A stretch of 20,254 bases of DNA from JAGLTN01 sp023135255 (GTDB taxonomy: Bacteria > Planctomycetota > Phycisphaerae > Sedimentisphaerales > Anaerobacaceae). Below, piece after piece: positions 13,195 to 20,254 of this stretch (position 1 is the first letter of the stretch; each line of letters opens with the position of its first letter). The notes beneath the pieces were generated by a model. It had not been told where the DNA came from, searched no databases, and saw only the letters and a list, made by a program, of their open reading frames with translations. The stretch spans positions 1 through 20,254 of the forward strand of contig DAOWCP010000042.1 in NCBI GenBank assembly GCA_030639495.1. The letters are read 5' to 3'. The position numbers and the translations under genes are program-made.

Positions 13195-15000
13195 ATGAAT
13201 ATTCATGGATTTGATATCGCGATAGTCGTTGTTTATTTAGTGCTCGTCGTCACTGCAGGGGTAATAGTATCCCGAAAAGCAAGCCAAAATCTCAATTCAT
13301 ATTTTCTGGCTGGCAAAAGCATCCCATGGTACGTGCTCGGCATATCAAACGCCTCAAGTATGTTCGACATTACAGGAACAATGTGGCTGGTAACGCTGTT
13401 ATTCGTTTATGGTCTGAAAAGCGTCTGGATACCCTGGCTTTGGCCCATGTTCAATCAAATATTCCTCATGATATATCTGGCTGTCTGGCTTAGAAGATCA
13501 AACGTCCTGACAGGTGCAGAATGGATAAGGACACGTTTTGGTGACGACAGAGGCGGTGAGCTATCCCATATCAGCGTAGTATTATTCGCCCTGATCAGCG
13601 TTATTGGTTTCATGGCATACGCGTTCCAGGGAATTGGCAAATTCGCAGCGGTATTTTTCCCCTGGGAAATATCACCAAACATCTACGCACTTATCTTCAT
13701 GGCAATAACAACTATTTACGTAATCCTCGGCGGAATGCGCAGCGTAGTAATAACGGATATCATCCAGTTCATCATAATGACTATCGTCTCTGTTTTCATA
13801 GCAGTAATCGCAATGCAAAAAACCACACCTGAAATGGTATTCAGCGTTGTACCCCAGGGATGGAAAGAATTATTCTTCGGGTGGAACCTCAACCTCGACT
13901 GGTCAGAGATCCTCGCCTCGGTAAATAATAAAATAGCTGGTGACGGTTTTGCACTAAAAGGTGCATTCGGAGCATTTTTCATGATGATGCTCTTTAAAGG
14001 AGTACTCGTCAGCATGGCTGGTCCATGCCCAAATTACGACATGCAGAGAGTATTAGCAACAAAATCACCTAAAGAATCAGCTCTGATGAGCGGGATAGTA
14101 TCTATAGTATTATTTTTCCCCAGATATCTATTAATCACCGGCATAGTCGTTCTGGCATTGGTATTTTACAGCCCGCAACTGCAAACCATGGGCTCAGAAC
14201 AGGTAGACTACGAACAACTCCTGCCTTACGTAATAAACAACTTCATCCCCGTTGGTCTTACAGGATTTATGCTCGCAGGCCTTCTGGCTGCGTTTATGAG
14301 CTCCTTCGATTCAACCGTAAACGCCGGCGCTGCCTATATCGTCAACGACATTTATAAAAGATACATCAACCCCGATGCATCCGACAAACGATACATTCGC
14401 ATAAGCTACCTCTGCTCAATTATTGTAGTCGTCATAGGCATATCTTTCGGCTTCATGACCGAGTCCATAAACTCCGTCACGCAATGGATCGTTGCAGGAC
14501 TCTTCGGCGGATACACCGCTCCAAACGTACTGAAATGGCATTGGTGGAGGTTAAACGGAACAGGATACTTCGCAGGCATGATATCTGGCATCACAACCGC
14601 TATGGCAATACCAAAACTCTTCCCAGATTTACACGTACTAAACGGTTTTCTTGTAATACTGGCAATAAGCACAGCCGCATCAATAATTGTCAGTCTGATA
14701 ACAAAACCAGAAAACCCGGAAATTCTGAAAAAATTCTACAAAAATGTCCGACCATGGGGCTTCTGGACGCCTGTGCTAAAAATGGTATTAGAAGAAGAGC
14801 CGGACTTTAAAAGAAACACTAATTTCAGTAGGGACATGATTAACGTCGCGGTAGGCATTGCATGGCAAACATGCCTTATCACACTACCTATATATATCGT
14901 GTTAAAACAATACAAACCGATGGTTATTACCATTGCCCTATTGATAATAACATCAGTATTCCTGAAAATTAACTGGTACAATAAGCTGGAGGAAAATTAA
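13195..15000 (+). CDS. Sodium:solute symporter (SSS family)
   Basis: A 601-residue inner-membrane transporter with about 13-14 hydrophobic segments, using the sodium gradient to import a small solute. Family features include the start FDIAIVVVYLVLVVTAGVIVSRKASQNLNSYFLAGKSIPWYVLG, the GAEWIRTRFG segment, and LLAAFMSSFDSTVNAGAAYIVNDIYKRYI, where S369, S370, D372 and S373 fall at the sodium-site helix. The chosen ATG has an AAGGA site five bases upstream. It ends 2 bp before a secreted glycoside hydrolase gene whose ribosome site lies inside its 3' end, so the genes are co-translated. That context points to a sugar or oligosaccharide substrate, which is inference; the sequence does not fix the substrate. 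Confidence 0.93.
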   Translation: MNIHGFDIAIVVVYLVLVVTAGVIVSRKASQNLNSYFLAGKSIPWYVLGISNASSMFDITGTMWLVTLLFVYGLKSVWIPWLWPMFNQIFLMIYLAVWLRRSNVLTGAEWIRTRFGDDRGGELSHISVVLFALISVIGFMAYAFQGIGKFAAVFFPWEISPNIYALIFMAITTIYVILGGMRSVVITDIIQFIIMTIVSVFIAVIAMQKTTPEMVFSVVPQGWKELFFGWNLNLDWSEILASVNNKIAGDGFALKGAFGAFFMMMLFKGVLVSMAGPCPNYDMQRVLATKSPKESALMSGIVSIVLFFPRYLLITGIVVLALVFYSPQLQTMGSEQVDYEQLLPYVINNFIPVGLTGFMLAGLLAAFMSSFDSTVNAGAAYIVNDIYKRYINPDASDKRYIRISYLCSIIVVVIGISFGFMTESINSVTQWIVAGLFGGYTAPNVLKWHWWRLNGTGYFAGMISGITTAMAIPKLFPDLHVLNGFLVILAISTAASIIVSLITKPENPEILKKFYKNVRPWGFWTPVLKMVLEEEPDFKRNTNFSRDMINVAVGIAWQTCLITLPIYIVLKQYKPMVITIALLIITSVFLKINWYNKLEEN

Positions 15001-15002
15001 AA

Positions 15003-16838
15003 ATGAAAAAAACATTAATTGCATTTTTGCTCATATCCGCTCTCGCCATTAGTGCAAATGCCCAATTAAAAAACTTTATCACTAAAGATACTGACAAGCT
15101 AATGAATGGCAATGAAGAATTTAGATTTATCTCCTTCAACATCCCCTGCCTTCATTATAATGAGGACAATTTCCCATTCAAAGAAAAATCGCCCTGGCGA
15201 CTGCCTGATGAATTCGAGATCAGAGACGCCCTCGGCTCAATCAAACAAATGGGAGGAAATGCAGCAAGGATTTTTACCTTTTCTGTAGTAAAAAAAGGCG
15301 AGGACCCATCTGTACCCAAACATGTGCTGGGGCCGGGAGAATTCAACGAAGAAGCATTTAAAGTTTTCGATAAGGTTTTGCAAATTGCCAACGAAATGAA
15401 TATCAGACTCATAATCCCCTTCACAGATGATTACATCTGGTGGGGTGGTATCCCAAACTATGCGGAATTTAGCGGCAAAACTGTTGAAGACTTCTATACC
15501 GACCCGCAAATTATCGCTGACTTCAAAAAGACCATCAAATACATCCTAAACAGAACCAATACATATACCGGCATAAAATATAAAGACGACAAAGCCGTTC
15601 TATGCTGGGAAACAGGCAATGAACTCCGTAAAGTAACCCCTGCCTGGACTTCAATGATATGCAAATACATAAAGAGCATAGACAAAAACCATCTCACAAT
15701 GGATGGTTTCCATACTACAAAAGTACGTCCCGAATCTATCAATGACCCATACGTAGATATCGTAACAACCCACTACTATCCAAGCCCTGCTTCACCTGCA
15801 TATCACCTGATAGATTCAACAAAAGAAAACAGAAAGCTTTGCAAAGGAAAATGTCCCTATGTCATCGGTGAATTCGGTTTTGTCAATACCGCTGCAATAG
15901 AAGAATTCCTCGACTTCATAATAGATGACGGCATAAATGGCGCATGCATCTGGTCACTCAGATACAGAAGCAGAGATGGTGGATTCTACTGGCATACCGA
16001 ACCGTTCGGCGGAAACAGATTTCGATCTTACCATTGGCCTGGTTTTGATAGCGGATGCTACTACGATGAAAAAAATCTCCTTAACGTAATGAGAAAAAAA
16101 GCTTTTCAGATAAGAGGCCTTAAAACTCCTCCTGTTGAAAAACCCGCTCCGCCTGTCCTTTTACCCATAACAGATGTCGCTGCTATAAACTTCCAGGGCA
16201 GCGTTGGTGCCACATGCTATGATATTCAAAGGTCCGAAAATAAACTATTCTGGGAAACTATCGCACAAAACATCTCTGATGCAAGATATCAATACCGTGA
16301 CCTGTTCAATGACGAAACTGCAAAGATCGGCAACAAGTACTACTATCGAGTTATCGCCAAAAATTCTGCCGGCAAATCAACTCCTTCAAACGTCGTAGGG
16401 CCTGTAAATGTACAATACTATACAATTACTGACGAAATGGCTGACCATAGTATGATATATGCCTACGATAAAATATCTTTCGAAAAACTCGACAGGCCCC
16501 GCATATTCAAAGAAGACTCTCACCGGGTCAAAGCAAACAAGGGCAGCTTTGTCGTATACAAAACCAAAGGAACAATTGAAGATTTTGAAATTTATTCATT
16601 TTTCGAAGGCGATATAAGCGATTTCAAGGTTTACGCGTCAGTTGACAGAAAAAATTACACCGCCCTTTCTACGAACAAAACGAGTTACTACGTAACCCCT
16701 GGTCCTAATGATTACGATTACGGCTACGCAAAGCCTGTTTTATATTATGGAAATAATAATGTTGCAAACGCAAGGTATTTAAAGATAGAATTCACGAACA
16801 ACGCTCAGCTTTCACGAGTAGAGATAAAAAGTAAATAA
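15003..16838 (+). CDS. Secreted GH5-like glycoside hydrolase with FN3 and C-terminal beta-sandwich (copy 1)
   Basis: A 611-residue exported enzyme. A signal peptide (about 1-20, cleavage after ANA) is followed by a clan GH-A TIM barrel (about 22-380). The acid/base is E207 in CWETGNEL, the nucleophile E290 in VIGEFGF, and THYYP and WSLRYR lie where barrel strands 6 and 8 are expected. The wording LNRTNTYTGIKYKDDKAVLCWE resembles GH5 mannanases and cellulases, so a beta-mannan or beta-glucan substrate is likely but not proven. An FN3-type module (about 390-475; YDIQRSENK...YYYRVIAKNSAGKSTPSNVVG) and a discoidin-like C-terminal sandwich (about 485-611) follow. A GGAGG ribosome site overlaps the symporter end. 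Roughly half identical by eye to the next gene, a tandem duplicate. Confidence 0.85.
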   Translation: MKKTLIAFLLISALAISANAQLKNFITKDTDKLMNGNEEFRFISFNIPCLHYNEDNFPFKEKSPWRLPDEFEIRDALGSIKQMGGNAARIFTFSVVKKGEDPSVPKHVLGPGEFNEEAFKVFDKVLQIANEMNIRLIIPFTDDYIWWGGIPNYAEFSGKTVEDFYTDPQIIADFKKTIKYILNRTNTYTGIKYKDDKAVLCWETGNELRKVTPAWTSMICKYIKSIDKNHLTMDGFHTTKVRPESINDPYVDIVTTHYYPSPASPAYHLIDSTKENRKLCKGKCPYVIGEFGFVNTAAIEEFLDFIIDDGINGACIWSLRYRSRDGGFYWHTEPFGGNRFRSYHWPGFDSGCYYDEKNLLNVMRKKAFQIRGLKTPPVEKPAPPVLLPITDVAAINFQGSVGATCYDIQRSENKLFWETIAQNISDARYQYRDLFNDETAKIGNKYYYRVIAKNSAGKSTPSNVVGPVNVQYYTITDEMADHSMIYAYDKISFEKLDRPRIFKEDSHRVKANKGSFVVYKTKGTIEDFEIYSFFEGDISDFKVYASVDRKNYTALSTNKTSYYVTPGPNDYDYGYAKPVLYYGNNNVANARYLKIEFTNNAQLSRVEIKSK

Positions 16839-16877
16839 CGAAACAAGAAATTAAATTAGATAAGGAGATTAAAACAA

Positions 16878-18761
16878 ATGAAAAAGATTCTATTAACAAT
16901 CGTTGTCGGCATGGTTTTAATCCCAACCATCACAGCCGCAAAATCCAATTCAGGATTCAAAAACTTTATTACCAGGAACGCTGACAAGCTAATGGACGGC
17001 GACAAGGAATTCCGCTTTATATCTTTTAATGCACCTACCTTGCATTTCAACGAAGACGCCAAAACCTTCACCCGCGACACCGTTTACCGCATGCCCGACG
17101 AATTCGAAATGAGAGACGCTCTCGAATCCCTCAAGCAGATGGGCATACCAGCGGTAAGGATTTTCCCTATTTCTATCCGGAATGCCAACGAGGACCCCAT
17201 CGTCCCAAAACACATACTCGGCATAGGGAAATACGACGAAGAGGCTATGCGTACATTTGACAAGCTGCTCGAACTGGCTAACGAAATTGGTGTCAGGCTC
17301 ATCGTCCCTTTAGTAGAACACCATGACTTTTTCGGTGGAGCGCCAAGCTATCTGGCTTTTAGAGGCGATATCATCGAAGATTTCATCAGCAACCCGGAAA
17401 GAAAGATGGAATCATTCTATAATAATCGACAGATCATTGAAGACTTTAAGACCAATCTTAAGATTTTCCTCAACAGAACAAACACTTACACTGGTGTAAA
17501 ATACAAAGATGAAAAGGCTGTCCTCTGCTGGGAAACCGGTAACGAACTAAGAGGCGCAACTCCAAAATGGACAACTGAAATTTGTAAATTCGTAAAAAAC
17601 ATAGATTCAAATCACCTTACAATGGATGGCTTTCACGCAGGGGACGCTCGCGACGAATCTATCGAAGACCTATACGTAGACATCCTGACAATACATCTCT
17701 ATCCAAACCCTTACAACCCACAATCAATAATCCAAAAATTAAAAAGTAACTTCAAGCGTTGCAAAGGAAAAAAGCCTCTTGTTGTCGGAGAATTCGGCTT
17801 CATCACTACCAACGCTGCCAGCGACGTAATGGATTACATGATCGACAGCGGTCTAAGCGGTGCGTGCCTCTGGTCGCTCAGATACCACAGAAGAGAAGGC
17901 GGTTTCTACCACCACCTCGAAGGTTGGAGCACTAACAGCAGATTCAAATCATACCACTACCCAGGCTTTCCATCCGGCGACTCTTACGATGAAACCAACC
18001 TGTTCAATCTCATCCGTGAAAAGGCATACAAGCTTAAAGGCATGGACGTCCCAAAATTGCCAAAACCAAAAGCTCCAAAACTCCTCGACATAACTTCCGT
18101 AGGCGATATCAACTGGCAAGGCTCCGTAGGTGCTTGCGGCTATGATATTCAACGCTCTGAAAACAAATTTTCATGGAAAACTATCGCAAAAAACGTCTCC
18201 GATGCAAAATACCAGTTCCGTCCGCTATTCAATGATACCACTGCACAGATAGGCAAAACTTATTACTACAGAGCGATAGCAATAAACTCCACAGGCAAAA
18301 GCAGCCCTTCAAATATTGTCGGCCCAGTAAAAGTCCTCTCGCAAAGACTTGTAGACGAACTAAACAACTTCAGCAAAATTTACGCTTATGACACTGACGT
18401 CGTAATTGACGATACTGATGTTGACAAAACACGTGAAGATATGTTCAGACTAAAAGCCTCAGCAGGTAAAAGAATTATTTATAAAACAAAAGGCAATATC
18501 AAAGCTGTAAAATTATATACCTTCTATCCAGGCGAAGTTAAAGACATAAAACTTTCAGTAAGCTGTGACAACAAAAATTACAAATCATTGCCTTTTAAAA
18601 AGACTGTCTTTTATAGTGACAAAAAAGCTTTCAGCAATGCCCAAAAGGACCATTACAGGCCAGTACTTTTCGAAGCAGAAAACAAACGCGACGCCAACTT
18701 CCTGAAGATTGAATTCACAACTGACACGCAGCTCTCAGCAATAGAAATAGATTTCCAATAA
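16878..18761 (+). CDS. Secreted GH5-like glycoside hydrolase with FN3 and C-terminal beta-sandwich (copy 2)
   Basis: A 627-residue paralogue of the preceding gene with the same layout: signal peptide (about 1-20), TIM barrel, FN3 module, C-terminal discoidin-like sandwich. The acid/base is E223 in CWETGNELRG and the nucleophile E305 in VVGEFGF; LHLYPNP replaces the THYYP of copy 1. It carries an insertion of about 14 residues (ISNPERKMESFYNN) before the QIIEDFK helix and HHDFFGGAPSYLAF where copy 1 has DDYIWWGGIPNYAEF, so the aromatic lining of the sugar cleft probably differs. An AAGGAG site precedes the ATG, 39 bp after copy 1, with no promoter between, so both are expected on one transcript. 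No rightward T-run terminator follows. Confidence 0.85.
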   Translation: MKKILLTIVVGMVLIPTITAAKSNSGFKNFITRNADKLMDGDKEFRFISFNAPTLHFNEDAKTFTRDTVYRMPDEFEMRDALESLKQMGIPAVRIFPISIRNANEDPIVPKHILGIGKYDEEAMRTFDKLLELANEIGVRLIVPLVEHHDFFGGAPSYLAFRGDIIEDFISNPERKMESFYNNRQIIEDFKTNLKIFLNRTNTYTGVKYKDEKAVLCWETGNELRGATPKWTTEICKFVKNIDSNHLTMDGFHAGDARDESIEDLYVDILTIHLYPNPYNPQSIIQKLKSNFKRCKGKKPLVVGEFGFITTNAASDVMDYMIDSGLSGACLWSLRYHRREGGFYHHLEGWSTNSRFKSYHYPGFPSGDSYDETNLFNLIREKAYKLKGMDVPKLPKPKAPKLLDITSVGDINWQGSVGACGYDIQRSENKFSWKTIAKNVSDAKYQFRPLFNDTTAQIGKTYYYRAIAINSTGKSSPSNIVGPVKVLSQRLVDELNNFSKIYAYDTDVVIDDTDVDKTREDMFRLKASAGKRIIYKTKGNIKAVKLYTFYPGEVKDIKLSVSCDNKNYKSLPFKKTVFYSDKKAFSNAQKDHYRPVLFEAENKRDANFLKIEFTTDTQLSAIEIDFQ

Positions 18762-18767
18762 CCTTAT

Positions 18768-18797
18768 AAAAAAGGGCCCGGATTTTAGTCCGGGCCC
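18768..18797 (-). terminator. Strong leftward intrinsic terminator
   Basis: GGGCCCGGA (18774-18782) pairs with TCCGGGCCC (18789-18797) around a 6-nt loop. Read leftward, the stem is followed by six T (complement of 18768-18773), so it ends the LamG-protein transcript. Rightward there is no T-run, so the hydrolase transcript would rely on the stem alone. Confidence 0.88.
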
Positions 18798-18831
18798 TGG
18801 TATTACTGCTTAAATCGCAGATCAAATCTGT

Positions 18832-18854
18832 TTTGGCCTTTGATTAAGGCCAAA
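18832..18854. other. Hairpin enclosing the stop codon of the LamG gene
   Basis: TTTGGCCTT (18832-18840) and AAGGCCAAA (18846-18854) form a perfect 9-bp stem with a 5-nt loop. The leftward gene's stop codon (18844-18846) starts in the loop. No T-run follows, and the true terminator lies 35 bp further on, so this may be an mRNA 3'-end structure. Confidence 0.55.
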
Positions 18855-20254
18855 GGTCATCAACCAGCCATTCGCTTGCAAGAATCGAGTAATCTGCAAA
18901 GTCAATTGCTACGTCATCATTGAGATCACCCTTGAGCATCTGAATAGGCACAAGAGACATAACCTCTGCGTCTGTCAGAGCTCTGTCGAACAGTGCAAAT
19001 GTCGAGCAGTTGATGTCAGGATCTTCACTATTATCGTCTTTGAAGATGTGGAACTTATCGCCGATACTGTACCTGCCGTCAATTGCCTCAGCTGGTATGC
19101 TGATAGCAAGCTCGCCATTTATATAGCAATTGAAGAACGCACCATTCTTAACTGATACTGCCAGCTGATACCATGTATCTGGTGCTACTATTTCAGCAGA
19201 AGCACCTTGATGTGTACCAAATACGCCATCAATGCCAAGACCTGTCCAGTAGTGTACAAAGATATCAGCATCGGTTACCAGATTAGCTATATCGAATTCG
19301 CAAAGAGCAACCCATCTCAGAGGAGCATACGCTGATGCTGCTGGTATGTTTACATCCCAGACCATGGTGTACTCATTAATATTGTTACCATCAACTGGAA
19401 CAATGTCCTGGTCGACTATAAGGTAGCTGCCAAGTTCAACCATAGCTGCGCCGTCGCCTGGTGTAATTCCAGCAACTGCTGTAGGAGCATTGCCGTCAAC
19501 TACCATGTCATTGCCTATGGTAGCTTTTGTCAGATCAGTAACATCATCAAACAGCCACAAACCAACGGGATTAGCTGCTGCTATAGCCTCTGCTGATGAC
19601 GAATCTTTCAGCCAACCGTCAGTTATGTAAGCCAGGTCGTCATAGTTAACAACGCAATCGGCTGTGATATCTGCTTCAAGTAAGCTTTCAGACAGAACAC
19701 ATTTGGAAGGATACAATGCGATATTATCAATGTAGAGTACGTCCCATTTGCTTGCGCTCATGCCCAGGTTTGTGCCGTCACCAAAGCCAATTTCCATATA
19801 GCTTATATTGTTAAGGTCAACACCTGCTGCTGCGATCTCCGGAAGAGATACATTGATTTCCTGCCAACCCTCAACAAGGGTATTAACATCCGCAATCACA
19901 ATATTAGCATCTGTCGCGCCGTCACCGATTGTAACGAACATTGGTAGACCAAAGTTAGCTGCATCGCCATAGTAGTGGATAGTAAGTATCTTGACGCCAT
20001 TTACAGTCCAGTCCTGTGCAGGGCTGAACGACCTGTTGGCTATCGTGTAATATGGAGGATAAGGTATCTGGCACCTAAGTCTCATTGAGTTAATGGGGCT
20101 TATACACGGATCATTCATGAGTAATATCTGCATATCACCCAAAGCGAGCTTATCTGTCCATACAACTGTGACATCGTTGCCTTCATTATCGTAACTTTCG
20201 AAGTCTTCTACCATTACATAATCTATTGTAGAGAATTGCCAGATTGGGCCTTTC
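18844..20254 (-). CDS. LamG-domain protein with two dockerin-like repeats (5' end outside window)
   Basis: The frame is open to the right edge, so the true start is not in the window; the ATG at 20214 (VMVEDFESYD) is internal. Residues below count from that ATG. Residues 1-170 form a jelly-roll-like module opening with EDFESYD, which is common in planctomycete carbohydrate-active proteins. Next comes a dockerin-like repeat, ADITADCVVNYDDLAYITDGWL (181-202), then a LamG/concanavalin A-like lectin domain (about 217-420; GLWLFDD at its start), and a final dockerin-like repeat GDLNDDVAIDFADYSILASEWL (429-450) with ideal D-N-D-D-D calcium spacing. Probably an extracellular protein that binds polysaccharide. 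It converges on the hydrolase operon. Confidence 0.85.
   Translation of the reverse strand, partial: KGPIWQFSTIDYVMVEDFESYDNEGNDVTVVWTDKLALGDMQILLMNDPCISPINSMRLRCQIPYPPYYTIANRSFSPAQDWTVNGVKILTIHYYGDAANFGLPMFVTIGDGATDANIVIADVNTLVEGWQEINVSLPEIAAAGVDLNNISYMEIGFGDGTNLGMSASKWDVLYIDNIALYPSKCVLSESLLEADITADCVVNYDDLAYITDGWLKDSSSAEAIAAANPVGLWLFDDVTDLTKATIGNDMVVDGNAPTAVAGITPGDGAAMVELGSYLIVDQDIVPVDGNNINEYTMVWDVNIPAASAYAPLRWVALCEFDIANLVTDADIFVHYWTGLGIDGVFGTHQGASAEIVAPDTWYQLAVSVKNGAFFNCYINGELAISIPAEAIDGRYSIGDKFHIFKDDNSEDPDINCSTFALFDRALTDAEVMSLVPIQMLKGDLNDDVAIDFADYSILASEWLVDDLWP

Noticed and set aside
18774..18797. Rightward terminator for the glycoside hydrolase operon
   Set aside because: The stem is strong, but the T-run exists only in the leftward direction, so it was assigned to the LamG gene.
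1..20254. CRISPR array, prophage, transposase or tRNA genes
   Set aside because: No regularly spaced repeats, phage-like or transposase protein, or cloverleaf with CCA-type end was recognised on either strand.

Overview
The window looks like a chromosomal stretch of a planctomycete, most likely of the class Phycisphaerae. The clues are the single-repeat dockerin-like Ca loops ending in a tryptophan motif, combined with a LamG domain and an 'EDFESYD' N-terminal module, the secreted polysaccharide hydrolases, and the many lineage-specific membrane or coiled-coil proteins. DNA composition is moderately AT-rich. No rRNA, tRNA, CRISPR array, transposase or phage gene was seen. The taxonomic call is inference from protein style, not a database match.

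Left part (1-4100). The 3' end of a polyprenyl-phosphate sugar transferase converges on a leftward gene run: a UbiA-family decaprenyl-phosphate phosphoribosyltransferase-like gene, an RluB-type pseudouridine synthase and rfbA (dTDP-glucose synthesis). A HAD phosphatase gene diverges from this run. Surface-polysaccharide and lipid-linked sugar synthesis is the common theme.

Middle (4100-9600). A well-formed promoter precedes a membrane-anchored coiled-coil protein that seems to end in a BRCT-like domain carrying an inserted Ca-loop motif. Then nnrE (leftward) and surE (rightward) diverge from two back-to-back consensus promoters whose -35 boxes form one 12-bp palindrome. The surE start codon sits where transcription should begin, so its mRNA is probably leaderless. 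surE is tightly coupled to an ACT-domain gene, a UPF0210/PFL-like gene and a small membrane protein.

Signalling block (9600-12900). A 548-bp AT-rich gap, holding a possible yggT-like remnant, leads to two convergent diguanylate cyclases: one CBS-GAF-like-GGDEF with a cysteine cluster, one GAF-GGDEF. Both keep GGDEF and the RxxD inhibitory site.

The most unusual signal is a 93-bp intergenic element in two gapless copies (5731-5823 and 11729-11821; 77 of 93 positions identical by my count). Each copy sits at the 3' end of a leftward gene in a convergent region, next to a terminator. It contains an 18-bp imperfect hairpin whose outer 12-bp stem is unchanged between copies, and a terminal palindrome showing a compensatory base-pair change. 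In nnrE the element supplies the last two codons and the stop.

Right part (12900-20254). A sodium/solute symporter is followed by two tandemly duplicated secreted GH5-like glycoside hydrolases with FN3 and C-terminal beta-sandwich modules, which reads as a polysaccharide-use operon. Converging on it is a 5'-truncated LamG protein with two dockerin-like repeats.
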